A stretch of 64,000 nt of DNA, taken from positions 33,867,701 to 33,931,700 of the forward strand of contig OY292275.1 of assembly GCA_958496175.1 (NCBI GenBank), read 5' to 3'. The notes under the pieces were generated by a model. That model worked only from the letters and a program-made list of their open reading frames with translations, had not been told where the DNA came from and did no database searches. The translations under genes and the position numbers were made by a program. This DNA is from Sisyra terminalis. Its lineage: Eukaryota; Arthropoda; Insecta; Neuroptera; Sisyridae. Positions 35,001-48,300 of this stretch are shown piece by piece; the stretch's first letter is position 1; every line of letters starts with the position of its first letter.

Positions 35001-38000
35001 TTGAAACCTTTCAACTACTATTAATATTTTGTAAATATTTACACCACCGTAAATGATTATAACTAATAAGCAAAGTATCGTTTTATTTAAAAAAAAATCA
35101 TTACATTAAAAATACATGACTTATAAATTTTCTACTTTAAAATATTGATTCAGAAGCGATGAATCTAAAAGTTATTATGTAGGGAACTAAGAAGGAAACA
35201 ATTTTTCGACAAACCAATCTAGTTGTCCAAAAATATTTCGAACATTATTTATCAACATCAAACATTCGAAACATTCGAACATTAAAATATCAAATACCTT
35301 AAATTCTTTAATTATTAACAAATGTATTCTTCGTATCTTTCTCATTGCAGAATCTTTATAAAATTATCGGTTCATGTTTATTTTAGCGTCGTCAAATTCT
35401 GGCAACGTTGTATTTTTCATTTTGTTTTAACTTAATTCGCGAATAAATTGGGTCATAATGAAAATTTAGAGTCAAAAGAGAAATTAATACAATATTTGAA
35501 TTCAATTAAAAGCAAAGTATAAAATGCAATGATGCCAGATTTTGACGTCACTTAAATATAGATGAACTGATAATTCCATAAAAGAATTTGCTTTGAGAAA
35601 GACACGAAGCGTACATTTTGAAAAAATATTAAAGAATTTAACAGTTTTCGACTTTTTACCAATTGTCTTGACTAATGATGTAAAAAGGGAAATTATCGAT
35701 CTGTCCTGGGTGGTGAAAATACACACTACGCCACTGTCTTAGGACCTATATTAAATTTCATTTTAGCTAGTTTCCTCTATTGTCTTATTTTAGTGTAACT
35801 ATCATTTTTTGAACGAACAGAATTAAGGCCGTATTGTTTGTGATAGAATCGCTAACTTAAGATACTCTAGTATAAAAATTGTAAAAGAAAAACTTTCTAA
35901 AGACTATGCAATTTCTAAGAATCGTTTAAACAACAATTTTCCCAAGTATTCGAACTACTTTTTATACATTTTCGCACAAAAAAAAAATCTTCAATACTAT
36001 TTCTTAAACAAAGACCGCAGAAAATATATTCAAGTACCTATATATGCTTGTTTACGGCAAGTTGCAATATAACGCATATTATTTCAATTAAAAATCAAAC
36101 ATTAATTAAATATATATTTTAAAACCTATTAGCTGTGTCGGAAGTGAGTGTAATTGCCAATAGTTTGTGTGATTTCCTTTTATTATAAGATAACGGCTTT
36201 TATATTTCAGTCTTTATTTTTCTACCAGCGGAGCGTTTAAAAACTTATCAATAATTTTTTATTTCAACTGAAATATACATAAGTGTTTTGAAAAAGGAAT
36301 CACAATGTAACGGTGTTGTGAATTTTGATATTCATCCGAATGATATTCAATGAAATAATGTTAAATATTGAAAATGAAAAATATTTTTCGTCTTAAAAAT
36401 GTTTGGAGGTATTCAGTTCCTTAACTGGGTCAAGATAATTATGTACAAATTAAATAGTTTCCATCACATCAGTTTTAAAATCAAGTTCCCAGCAGTGTTG
36501 ATTCAATTGAAATGTACTTCAACGAAATTGAGGAGTGTACCAACGTAAACTATAATTTTCGATCGGTACGTAGGTACATTCCTTCAAAAATACTAATATA
36601 TTTTTTTAATAAAAGCAATAACTTCAAATAAAACGAGCAATAAATTTATGGAGTATTCCCATTTATTTTAGTTTTGACTAAAACATATTCAGTCAATTTT
36701 CCTATTAGATATTGAAATCAACAATTGGTGAGAATTTTTATAAATTACTAAAAATCGATGATTAAGTTTTAAATTATTTAGTCAAGTAATTAGACATTGT
36801 AGTCATTGAGTTTGTCAAGAAAGACCGTTATATAGTTCTACACGGTCAATCAAAGACTTGAAGTTTCAAATGTAATAACGCCAATTCTTTAACCGAGACT
36901 CTTGATTTAAATCAAAGACACCGTTTCTGACAATCTCAATGTAGACGAAGTCACCTGAAACTAGGCACCGTTTAATTTCTTCCGGTCTTCTTTATTATTA
37001 GTTAAACAATGAAAGAATTCCATTCCAAAATTTTCATGCTGAAAACTAGTTTACATGGTCCAAGTCGCAGCCAAATTACAACAACTATAAAATATAAATA
37101 ACGATTAGTTAAACTTATTCATTAATTTTTAATTGCATTTTTGCATCCAATTCCTATTTTATAAATCGTTACAGTTTTTTTAGTGTGAATATGAGTGTTG
37201 GGTAAAAAAAACACATTTAAATTTATTTTTTATTACCCTTATAGTCGATCTATGGATAGCTAAAGACAACAAATTATAACGGTTTCATTTCACTGAGAAC
37301 AGCAAAAAATATAATTTCATAATAAATTAGAAATTATAAAATACATTCAAGTATATTAACTTCTATATGTTTGCGGATGTCATTAACTTTTTTACACACT
37401 TTATCATTAATTTCCTGACTAATTTAATAACTGGTTAATGTTAATTGACTTAACTAAATGGTTTTTCTATTAAAAATTTATATATTCTATTAATTTCATT
37501 CTGAAATTGTCTGCATTCTTCTTCATGCTGCATGTTGATTCAAATCATTAACAAACAAAAATACATAATTTTCCGAACATATCAAAAACTTGGAATATAT
37601 TTTACCCAGGTGCATCCGATAGTGCAGAGAAAATTCCTGCAATCTACATATCTAAATATAATCGTTTTGTGGATAATATTCTTGGTCGTATAAACAAAAT
37701 TTTACATCGCTCATATGATCCTGTTCGGGTCAAATTGCAGTCTGAAGGATCCAAAAAGAAAAACGCGGCTCAGAAAAATGCCAACAAACGACGTAAAGCC
37801 AATAAAAACTCAACACGTACAGCAGCAACACCGGAAAATAAAATGGCCGAAATTGATATTGGAAGAAATTTAGAAATTGCGGAAGAAAAACTCAACGAAG
37901 CCACACGATTGGCAGCAGAAGCTGAAATTTTACACCATAAAAATGTCTATGTAACACCGGTTCCTAGTGCAGATAAACCGAAAGAGGAAATTGCTACAAA

Positions 38001-40161
38001 TGAATCAATGGTTCGAGCAAACAGCAATAATAAAAATAAGAAGAAAAATGGCAACAAAACGAAGGCTAATAAGAAAACTCAAAAAGCTCGTGCAACTTTG
38101 TTTGGATTGTCATCAATTAAACGGGATGGAGATGTTTCCGTAAATGTAATGGCTGATTACACTACTGTTAAAACCGATTTTCTTCTTGGACCTTTAACTC
38201 TTAAAGTAGAAAAAGAAGTAAATATCCTATTAACTAGCGTTTACTTAAATACATGAATTTAAATATTTTATTTCAGTTCGGACGAGGTGCAAAACGTGAA
38301 TTAAAAAGTGCAACTGCTACCACGGCCGAAATGCATGGAAAATTAAGTCTAAGAATAGTTCAAGGAGGAGCAGCGACTCTTCATTCCATTCGCGTTTTGC
38401 AACCTAAACAGGTAAAATCATTGCAACTAAAGATTCAGTTGCTAATAATTTGATATTCCTTAAACTTATGCTAATTTTTTCTTTCCTAAAAATCCAAAAC
38501 TATGATTAAACTTTTCAGTTGTTGAATGAAATTGACACTTATGTTTTTAAACGATTCGTCATGAAAACAAAACTAATACTCCACCGACGATTTTTATCAA
38601 TGATTAGACGTGATTTTTTTATCTTCTCAGCCGCATTTTTCTGATCACTGGAAAAATTTACCAAAGTATGCATCTTTTTGAAGTGGCCAACGAAAACTCG
38701 CGGTACCGAAGCATGTCTTGTAGCGATCCTCAACTAGGGATGTGAAAAAAAATCGATTAATTAAGCATAAATTTATTTCTTTACTGTCGATTTTTACGTT
38801 CGCAACCCCCGCGAGTCCAGGCAGGAGTCTAGAGCGATAAGGAGTACCCAAGTAGAAAAAAATACCTACTTTCTCCACAACTTTTGGTAGTTATTAATAA
38901 AGATAAATAATAGATTATTAATAGTTTTCAATTTATCACACCAACTGTAACTCATACAGAAGAAAGAAAAGCAGGCATTCTATCAAATAATAACTATACC
39001 TATTATCAAATAATACTCTTTAAAATCCGATTCTTTTTTATTTATAAAAATTGGTTTTTCCCTAATCGATTATTATTCAAAAGAGAAAAATTGATATATA
39101 TCGATTTTGTCTTCTTCATAGTCACCCCTGTTAAAACAAAGCATTTAAAATTTGAATGTTTTCAAATGGCTTTGATAACTTTTATGAGCATTTTAAACAA
39201 TAAATTACATTCTAGCAAGGTTGATAGAAAAACTGATATGTAGGTAACAAAAAAAGACAAAGACATTAATATAGCCGATGATTAGACATGCTACAAAGCG
39301 CTAGCTACACATCAGGTACATATTTTTTACCATTGACTTCTATACGTTTCTACAAATTTATTTCTACTTCACAGCGTATATTTAAGTTTTTTTTATTTCT
39401 CTACAGTATCAAAAACACAACTTTATAAATCTATTTATTAATAATTTCGTAATTAAGATTTTTTTCATTTCAAAACAGCGATGAAATGAAAATATGTACT
39501 TATATTTTTTTAAGATTTAAAAATAGATCTTAATTGAATTTGTTTTATTGTGGTTAATAATACAGCTGATCTTACGACTCCTCCTTCAAATAGATTCTGT
39601 CATGTTCTTTTCAAAACTCACCAAATCGCTATAACAATTTCGTTGCATCAATGTATTTAGTTTTTGATTATCGCCTTTGTTAAATTCGAATAACTTAAAT
39701 TATCTTTAGACATAAATTATTTGAAAATATTTTTTATAATTTTTGTGCACACCAAATGATTTTTAGTATGATTTAGATGAGTAAGTTTTAATTATGAATC
39801 GTTTAGAAAACTTTGGGACCATTCAAAGATCCAAAATATAACAATAAACCGAGCTATTGCACTATAAAACTGGTTTTATATTTTGTTGCAGAATTTTACA
39901 AACAGATTTATATTTTGTTTTTATTATATTTTTAGTTTTAAAGGACTTTCATTATTGGAACTCATAACTTCATTAGTGGAAGTATTAAAATCGTTATAAT
40001 TAAAAACAAATTTTTAATTTTAGGTTCGTATTGATAGTACAGATGATCATGATCGAACTCGTGAATTTATGTGGAGACGAAGTGCACACATTGCCCATCT
40101 GGTATCCCAAAAACTAACATCAGCGACTAAATCTATGTTACAACCAGGACCTAAGAACTAA
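30902..40161 (+). CDS. Secreted polyaspartate-rich protein with conserved C-terminal module (spliced)
   Basis: My model has five exons: 30902-31346, 31438-31914, 37610-38217, 38277-38411 and 40024-40161, all with GT-AG introns and matching phases (1, 1, 0, 0), giving 600 residues. Residues 1-21 are a signal peptide (cleavage likely after QTNA). Exons 1 and 2 carry aspartate runs of 12, 9, 8, 8, 10, 11 and 10 separated by Ala/Pro/Val- and Ser/Asn-rich linkers. Exon 3 starts ASDSAEKIPAIYISKYNRF, then has a Lys/Asn-rich low-complexity stretch and the block MADYTTVKTDFLLGPLTL. Exons 4-5 (FGRGAKRELKSATATTAEMHG; REFMWRRSAHIAHLVSQKL) look well conserved, but I cannot name the family. The acidic part should bind cations such as calcium or basic partners outside the cell; that is inference. 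The start has A at -3. The weakest link is the 5.7-kb intron joining exons 2 and 3. Alternatively there are two genes. Confidence 0.65.
31347..31437 (+). other. Intron 1 of the acidic-protein gene
   Basis: The donor GTATGT at 31347 and the acceptor TTTGACTATAG ending at 31437 flank a 91-bp intron with in-frame stops. The split codon is G|AT (Asp), so the polyaspartate run resumes seamlessly in exon 2. Confidence 0.8.
32503..32533. repeat. (TTTA)n microsatellite
   Basis: A run of TTTA units with one TTA interruption. Confidence 0.85.
33800..33840. repeat. (TTGGT)n to (TTGG)n microsatellite
   Basis: About four TTGGT units change abruptly to TTGG units, showing a unit-length switch inside one tract. 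Confidence 0.9.
35386..35560. mobile_element. Long-TIR MITE, copy D
   Basis: GTCAAATTCTGGCAACGTTG and TTTTTCATTTTGTTTTAA on the left pair with AAAGCAAAGTATAAAATGCA, ATGATGCCAGATTTTGACG on the right. The outermost GGCTCAAGTCCC part is replaced by a TCACTTAAA-type end, as in the arm at 19.3 kb. Confidence 0.72.
35700..35735 (-). repeat. Solo hAT-type end
   Basis: On the minus strand CAGTGGCGTAGTGTGTATTT is nearly the same as the terminal CAGTGGCGTAGTGTG of the 4.17-kb MITE. A candidate target 8-mer TCTTAGGA follows at 35736-35743. I could not find the partner end upstream. Confidence 0.5.
38745..39135. repeat. Possible hAT-like MITE in intron 4
   Basis: The left TAGGGATGTGAAAAAAAATC and right GTCACCCCTG (CAGGGGTGAC on the other strand), each followed inward by an AATCGAT block, suggest inverted ends. 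The flanking 8-mers do not match, so support is weak. It lies inside the 38412-40023 intron. Confidence 0.35.
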
Positions 40162-40185
40162 ACACTAATTAAGAACACATTTCAA

Positions 40186-40286
40186 AATAAATTCGAAAAA
40201 TTTACTAAAATAGCTATATATGTAGCTAAATAACACTCTGCTTTTAGTTCATTAATATAATTCGCAAAAAACAGCTTGAAAATAAA
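40186..40286 (+). promoter_or_regulatory. Poly(A) signals after the acidic-protein gene
   Basis: AATAAA at 40186-40191 lies 25 bases after the stop and a second AATAAA at 40281-40286. Either could direct 3' end formation for the long transcript. Confidence 0.55.
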
Positions 40287-40578
40287 ATTAATTGCCGTAA
40301 TGAACAAATCGTAATATAAATTTTGATTTTATTTAGTATTATACGTATTGATTTATTTATTTTGTGTAGTAAAACAAATATTAGGTTTAATTTGTCCCAC
40401 TAAAATATTTCACTTTTGAAATAGTCTTATTTGGTTCTACAATAAACGCCACTGTTAAATTTTGAATTTATTAAAAATCAAAGCACTTACATTATGATCT
40501 CTTCAGTTTTAAAAAATATCAAAATACTGTTTAGATAAACTAAATGAAAAACCACTATATACAAAAGTTGCTATAAGT

Positions 40579-40601
40579 ATTTATTTATTTATTTATTTAT
40601 A
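40579..40601. repeat. (TTTA)n microsatellite
   Basis: Five to six TTTA/ATTT units in AT-rich DNA between two genes. Confidence 0.8.
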
Positions 40602-41424
40602 TTTTTCACTTGATTTGTATAAGGGATGTGATTTTATGAAATTAATTTAATAAAAATGAATGAAGACTTAGTTTTAAATTTTTTGATATTATTATTTTCC
40701 TTTCTTAAATTCTTCTTTAGTTTTTCAATGAAATAATATTTTATTTTAAAAATAATAACCTTTGTTTGTTTACATGTACTTTGGTAGTATCTTATCATAA
40801 AATGATAGTTACTTACTGTGATTTGTTTCAGGTACAATGATGAAATTTTATGAACAATTGTAAAATAGTGTGTATAGAAAACATAAAAGAACACAACACA
40901 ATCAGAACCTCAACTCAATAGGATTGCGAAGAATATATCTTTGTGCATGCAATAAAATAAAAAATATTGTTAAGTTTTTTTTCTATAATCAATAGTTTAG
41001 TTGAAAACGGTATAAAGGAGGCATGAAAATCTAACCCTATTATTTCGGTTTTTTACTGAAACACTAAAATTTTCAATGATTTTTGTAGACTAAAAATGAC
41101 TACCTACATTCCTTAGTATTTTTTTTTATTTTTTTTATGATCACTTGATCTTTTGATCTTATCAGGAAAGAAACGATCAGTGTATCCTTATGAGGTAATG
41201 ATAACCAAAATAACATGGAATATTATCTTATGACCCAAGCCCCCGCGACTGCCAGACCTACTTAAAGATCTAAAAGCTGAACATTTCTCTGTGTATGTCT
41301 CCAACACAGATAAGCAGTGGCTATGGGGTTTGGATGGTGGTTACTTTGGCAAGTAAAAGATAGCAAAGGTGTATAAAATAGAAGTTCACTTTTGTCAAAG
41401 TATAAAGGTCACTTTTTTATTTTT

Positions 41425-41520
41425 TCCGGAATAATGTATGTACATACGTCGGCAAAGACAAAGAACAAAAATTGTGATTACTTAAGTGTGAGTGACTCAT
41501 TCGTAAGTTATTTAACAATA
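41425..41520 (-). repeat. 'CTAGT' dispersed repeat, partial unit 5 (inverted)
   Basis: TACGTCGGCAAAGACAAAGA followed by AAGTGTGAGTGA matches the end of the unit at 15.9 kb and, in reverse, the TTTGTTTTTGTCGACATAC end at 9.0 kb. Only that end remains. Confidence 0.6.
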
Positions 41521-41634
41521 GTATCGAATAAAGCAAAATACATATTTGAATTTTTGCTAATGTAGCTTTCATTCCTTGTTGCGTTGTGGGTCAAATAATA
41601 TTAGCATTTTTGCTTGACTAGTATAAAAGCATTA

Positions 41635-42335
41635 CTTTATATACCGTAATTCCCTCGTTTTAATTTAAAATAAAGAAATGACGAAACTAAATATAACATA
41701 AAAATCTTGGTACATAAACTTTGGTTACATCTAAATTTTTGTGTCATGTTACTATCTCTGACAACCTACTTTACTGTGCAATTATTATTGTAAATACAAG
41801 ATATTAAAAATACCTCAATTTTTCTACAATGTGAGGGCATGACGACTAAAAATGTAATCTTGAAATAATTTTTTTTTTGGACAGATATTCTAACACGTGT
41901 AAGATGTGTAACACGTGGAACACGAGAACTAAAATATGTGATTTAATTGATAGTATTGCTATCAATCAAAAATCGATAAGAGCATTAATGCATAAATGAT
42001 TACAGATGCGTTCATATATCGAGTGTTAGTAAAGGTGTGAGAGAATGATTTTCTTTTATGTGACACATAAAAAATATATTTGAGAACGTGATCTTTACTT
42101 TTCATTTCAAACTCAAAAGATTTTTAAAAATCTATTGTGTTTTGAATCAATTAGATAAATTTGCAAACCATTTTTTTGAAAAATTTTTGATTTAGAAGTC
42201 CAAAAATGTGCTAATCTTAAGCTTGGGATATAGTGAGAGAATAATTTTAAGAATACTATTTATTCATTATTTTATAGAGATATTTATATGGTTCAAAAGT
42301 TATAACCAGCACCATTAACCATTATTAGCCCAAGT
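41635..42335 (+). repeat. Dispersed ~0.6-kb repeat, copy 2
   Basis: Collinear with 5380-6000 in the same orientation, with an extra stretch near 41895-41930 containing repeated ACACGTG phrases. It ends about 560 bp upstream of the IntS13 start codon. Confidence 0.75.
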
Positions 42336-42891
42336 AATGTTCTCTTCAAGAAAAAAAAAACACCATCATAGGTCGCGTAGATTTTTGAAAAACTAAAAGG
42401 ACAAGAATTTAGATATTTAATGAGAATTATCCACATATATATTATATATTGTATTACAAAATATATATTTACATTTTATAGCCTAATTCGTAAATAAGTA
42501 TACTTTCTCGCTTTATTTGCAAAACAATGAAAATGATATGGGACGGTATGGAGAAGAATTTAACTTTAATTTATTGTGTAATTCCTATATTACCTTTTCA
42601 ATTAAGCTTTTGGAGCTTTCGTAGGAAAATGGAAGGAAGTAAAGAACTGCCACCTAGTGAGCATTAAAAAAAAACTACACTTTGATCAACACTGCTGAGC
42701 ACTGCAACCCGCATTCAATGAATGTCAACGCTCACAATGGCGTAAATAGACATTGAAGGAGTCAAAAGTTTTGATGGGTTATAATTATTATTATTATTTA
42801 TTGAAAACAAAACAAAGTGAAAAAATAGAAAAATAAATTGTACTGATATTAAACAATTTATATTCTAAGTTTTTATTGTATTATCAGAAAA

Positions 42892-45359
42892 ATGTCTCTT
42901 AATAACGATGTCATGTTCCCTTCGAACCACAAAACAGTATTTGTAATTGATCATACACCTTATTTTGGTATATCCTGTGACAATCCAATTGAATTTGATT
43001 TTCTAAAAACGCGAGGAAGTGGTTTTATACCCTTAACACCAATATCAAAATCTTTATGGACTTGTGCCGTTGAATCTGCGGTTGAATATTGTCGAATTGT
43101 ATGGGATTTGTTTCCCCAAGGGAAATTAATTCGTTTTGTAATTAGTGATACTCACGCAAATATTCTTAATACATGGGATCAACAAACTCAATCTTTAATG
43201 CATGTAGGTGTAGATTACTTTACTTTTCAATTATTATAAATACTAAGTAAATATTTTCTTTTTGAAATATAGATCATGAATGCATTACCTATGATTGGAG
43301 TACCACCTCGAACAATACCTCCAAACGTGGAAGCTTCAGTTCTCCATGGTCTTCGAGTAGCAGTGGAAACATTGGCAGAGTATACAGATTTACAAAAACA
43401 GTACATAAGTAATTCAGAAAGACAACCACCTCTTCGAAATAGAAGTAGAGTTATCTGCATCACATCTGCTAGAGATAATGCTAGTATGAATAGCTTAGAG
43501 GAAATTTTTAAAAACGTCCTTATTGCTCAAAATAATGTTAACAATCGTAGCGAAAAGTAATTTTGTAAATATGTTTATTTAAATAACAATACTGACATTT
43601 TTCTTTCAGTCCATTAATAGTGCATCATTGCCATTTGGTAATTATAAATATTTGTCCAAATAGTATGGAATCACAAGTGAGCAGTCATCCGCCAAGAGAT
43701 GTATTTTATATCAAAACATTACTATGATATCTTTTTTAACAAACTTTTGTATTTGTAGGTTTCACCAATACTTACAACAGAAATACATTCTATTAAGGCT
43801 CCCGCTATATCTCAAAGATTATCCAATCTAATTTTACAACATTACGATTTGGCAAGTACAACTGTTACAGGAATACCTATGAAAGAGGAACAAAATGCTA
43901 GTTCTTCAGCAAACTACGACGTAGAAATTTATCATTCAAGTGCTGCTCACATTGCCATACTTCAAGGAACTTCAGCTGATACAGACTTGATAAAAACTTT
44001 AAAAGAAGGATCAGACTATAACACAGTAATAAATAATTACTAACAAATTATCAAAAACTTTACAATATTTCTTTCAGGTTACATTAAAATGGTGTACTCC
44101 AAGAGGTTGCAGTGCATCGGAAATGCAAAATTGTACAGCCATGCATAGAATTACACCGGTTGATGTCAATTCACGACCGTCCTCATGTCTCATCAATTTC
44201 TTATTGAATGGACGATCTGTAATGTTGGAAATGCCTCGTAAAGGAGGAGGAAAAATGATTAGTCATCTTTTAGCCGCGCATGGGGGTGAAATATTTATCC
44301 ACACTCTTAGTACATCTCGGTAAGAATTTACGTCACTATAATGTTATAGATTTTGAATAATTTAATTTTTTAGATCCGTCTTAGAAGATCCACCATCGAT
44401 ATCGGAAGGGGCTGGTGGACGTGTTACTGATTATCGTATTCCGGATTTTGGAGATTTTATATTAAATAACAAATTAGTCCCAGTAAAAAACAAAAACCAA
44501 ACCGGTACTTCACTAGAAAAAGTATTGGAACGTCTGGATAGGCAAACAAAATATTGGCCCCTAACTATAAGCTCTACATTGATTTATAATTTAAAAAATG
44601 TTCGAATCCTTACTTAAAATTAATGGCAGCAATTTTAATATTTTTTTTTCTTTTTTAGTATATTGAACCATTACCACAACTTATTATTAAAGAAAAACTT
44701 ACTGATGATGAAGTTGTAAAATGTAAGCAAGTAATTTTTAATTTGATAGGATTCGAATCAAAACACGAACCTTTGCATTTATCAAACGTTGGTCATCGTT
44801 CCAAAGGACAGAAAAGAGAAGAACAATACAAAATTCTTTGGACTGAACTAGAAACTATCTTAAAAGCTAATTGCCACAGCAAAAATCACAGTGCTGTTTA
44901 TAACTGTTTATTGGAATGTCATAAATTTAATTCAGATGAAAGTTCTGATAAAATACCTGACAAAGTCGAACTAGATCAGGCTTTACGAGAATTGGATCAA
45001 ATGGGTAAAAGACTACATTTTGAAATTTTAATTGTTGATACTAATTGACCACTCTTATAGAACCGCCAGATCAATTAGCTCGTGCATCAGTTATTAGAGC
45101 AACAACAGATTCACCAATGTCACCTCCCCCATTAACAACGATTACCTCGTCAACAAATAAGAGCTTATCAAGAAGTAACTCATTTGGAGAAAAGAAATCT
45201 TTTCTCGATGTATTTTTAAGCATGGAAAAAGTTCAAAAAAGACAAGAATTTCATGGGCGATTGAATTCTGATGGCCCGATTGCTAAGTTATATCCGAATT
45301 TAAACTTTGACAAAGATCGTGGATTAAAACCAGATGTTTCAATGGATGTAGATGGATAA
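42892..45359 (+). CDS. Asunder / Integrator complex subunit 13, eight exons
   Basis: Exons are 42892-43203, 43273-43556, 43610-43676, 43759-44025, 44078-44319, 44374-44599, 44659-45004 and 45061-45359. The phases agree and give 680 residues, close to the fly and human proteins. IntS13 is part of the INTS10-13-14 module of the nuclear Integrator complex, which cleaves snRNA and paused nascent transcripts; in flies asunder also affects dynein localisation. The N-terminus ([13 protein letters not shown], residues 14-26) starts the von Willebrand A-like domain; [14 protein letters not shown], the [12 protein letters not shown] block and [13 protein letters not shown] are typical of the family; [13 protein letters not shown] follows. 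The C-terminal [19 protein letters not shown] resembles the segment that contacts the cleavage module in the human protein. Introns are 52-82 bp. The donor at 44600 (GTTCGA) is weak, but family alignment and phase support it. ATG has A at -3. Confidence 0.93.
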
Positions 45360-48300
45360 AACTTTAATCATTGTATAATATTTTTATTAATGAATATATT
45401 TTACGTAAATTAAACGTTTATTATTTTTAATTTTACCTAGTGAAATGGCCACTAAAGTAAAAAAATAATTACGAAAGCTCAAGAAATATTTTGTTAACAT
45501 AACTTATCCAACCAGCTGCATGCGGCAGTAGCTACAGACGCAAGATTCCTACCATACTTGGAAATTTTCTTCTCATATGTTGCAAATAATCCGGTATATA
45601 TCAACTTGCGTTTTATCTCGTCCCCCTAAAAATCGCTCAAGACTTCATATAACGCGATCGAAATTGAATAACGCTTATATAAAATGATATTGTTGAACAA
45701 ATTATGCAGATTTCTTTTTCACTTTTTAATTCTTTGTCCTATAAATTTACCTTATTGGTAACTCTAAATATTTTTGCATTATTTTGTGTATTTGGCATTA
45801 TTTGAAAAAATGGGTTTAAATATACTTAAATAAAGCTTAGATATGATTGTAATATTTAACAAAACGACTAAAATTCTTGAACAATTTAAAATTAGCGCGG
45901 AATACGTCACAATTATACTGAAGAGTGACGTCACAGGTGTAAGGTAGTGCGCTTGCATATTACGGGTGCTATTTCAAATAGTTATGAATATTTTAACAGC
46001 AATCTCAACTCTTTTACAATTTTTATTTTTAGTTATTAAAATTAGCTAATGTTTTCGTTAAAAGTTTAGAGACTGCTGCTTCAAATTCGTCGTCCGAAAT
46101 AAAATTCACTATTTTAGTGACTTAACAAAAATCGCAATAATCTATTTATATATTTGAATAGTGTTATACGTGTAATAACACCACACTCAAAAACTATTCA
46201 ATTTTTCTGTATTCTACCTTATTTAAATCATTTTTCACCTATGGATGTCGCTTGATTAATCAAAAACGGTGTTTTTTTTATAAAATTAAAAAAAGTAAAA
46301 AATAATATATTTAACGAGAATTAAGGAAAAAAAAATCCGAGATTTTTTTATATCTAGTACGTATGTGAAGTTTTCAAAAAATCTCAGAAAGGCAATGTTG
46401 AATCTTGCTGGAAAAAAACTATCCATCACACAAATATAAAACCATTTTTTTTATATTACCCTACTACCTAAATTAAAAAAAATATATTTTTTGTCAAAGA
46501 TAACGTAATATTTTTTATAGCTTTTAAAGAGGAAAAATCTTGATTAAAGAAAAAAACAAGAATAATAAAATTAATATCATATATTATATCCTACAATACA
46601 TACATTGTTTCTAAGTCTCACCATTCACATATTAACTAAAATTGTAAACCTAGTTCCATATGATGAAATTTTTGAAATAATAGATTGTGTCAGAAGTGCT
46701 TTTTTCAATTTTAAGATTAAAAATAAAAATTAATCATGAAGTTGGGAGTTTTCCCAAAATTTTAATCATTAACAATTTTGATTAAAAAAAAAGTTCATCC
46801 CAGATACTGTATAATATATTATACATTTTATTCAAACAGTCGCTAGTTTAGTTCTCTTTAAGGCCATACATGTGAAGTCTAACATTTGATAACCTATCAT
46901 ACGATATTTTCAGATATTTAAGAGATAAGTAAAATTGTACAATCACTTTTAAATGATTATCAAAATGAAATTGTTATGTTCAAGTTTATAAAATATATAA
47001 CAATTTCATATGAAAATCATCTTATTAATTATAAATTGCCGTTGCATACGAAGAAACCGAGAAAACACATGAACATACTCTTATGGGAATTATTTTTCTT
47101 ACATACTAATTACAAAATATAAAAAATATGTCGGTCATTGATTTTGGTGATCAATTACGTTGCTGAGTTAACCGTTGAAATCATTTTCTTAATCAAACGT
47201 AAATGTTAATTAAAGAAATGTAAAGTTTATTATTTTACAATTAACAACAAACTTGCTGTATAAAGCCTTATAATTTTGTCTATAATTAATTTATGGTATA
47301 AATAGCGCTCTCACATCTGGTATAAAAATTTGATAATTTCCAAGTACGAGACCATTTTTTTTATGAAAATGAAACATTCAGCCCAGGTGTAGGTTTAAGG
47401 TAAATGATCAAAGAGAAATTTATTACATTCTAAAAATTTTGAAAATACAGATTTATTATTAAAGTAAATTGTGTAAACAGTTTTACAATACATATTTTAA
47501 AAATGATTCTTGTTCCCTTTAACTACCTCTTACTGTTCCATCAAATACATTTTCTTTAAAATTAGACTTAGTTTAAAACAAAATTTCTGTCCCTCTATTT
47601 TGTGTATTAAGTTTTTTTTCAAAATGATACATTTCAATATTTCTCACAAGGCATGAAACGTTTACGTGATATCATGTTTTTTTCTATTATATCAGTCCTT
47701 TTTTTATTCCGATCACTATAAACTTTCAGTTATAAATCAATAGCAAAAAAAATATACTCAGTAGGTTTATTTTAAAGTACAAGTATTTGATGGAAAAATA
47801 AAAAAATGAAGTTAAGTAGAAGATATTTGTTTTTTAATAACATTTTTAAACTACAAAATAAAATATTTTTTAAATACAAGCGATATTAATTTGGGAGTCA
47901 TGGTATTTTATCATAGTGATGGAGCTCGTAATTGGATTTGTAACTTAACATTTTAAAGACGTATTAATTAGTAGATATTAACCTCTCCAATTAAGTAACA
48001 CTAACAATATATTTGTTGCATAATTTTATTTTCATTTGTAAAAGTGTATACGAACTACTGTATTATTCATTTAAAGGCAATCGGTTATTTTGTTGTCTAT
48101 ATTGGTATTTTCACTGTAATTGTTATATTATTTCATATGAACTATAATACACGACTGTTGATACAAAATCGCATATCAGAATTCTTTAATATAAGAGTTG
48201 GAATGTAAATCCTCAAATAACTCTATTTAAAAAAAAATGAGACAAAATAGATATTGATGTAATATAGAAAAATGTAATGGTACAAAATACAAATCAAAAT

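Larger units (their letters stand above)
31915..37609 (+). other. Proposed 5.7-kb intron 2 of the acidic-protein gene
   Basis: The donor CAC|GTGAGT and the acceptor TTTTACCCAG fit the consensus. The split codon C|GT (Arg) keeps the frame. The interval holds AT-rich sequence, a (TTTA)n tract, a (TTGGT)n/(TTGG)n tract, long-TIR MITE copy D and a solo hAT end. No other convincing exon is seen inside. Confidence 0.55.

Noticed and set aside
45926..45933. CRE octamer TGACGTCA as a functional CREB site
   Set aside because: A single octamer far from any start site is weak evidence; noted only within the intergenic entry.
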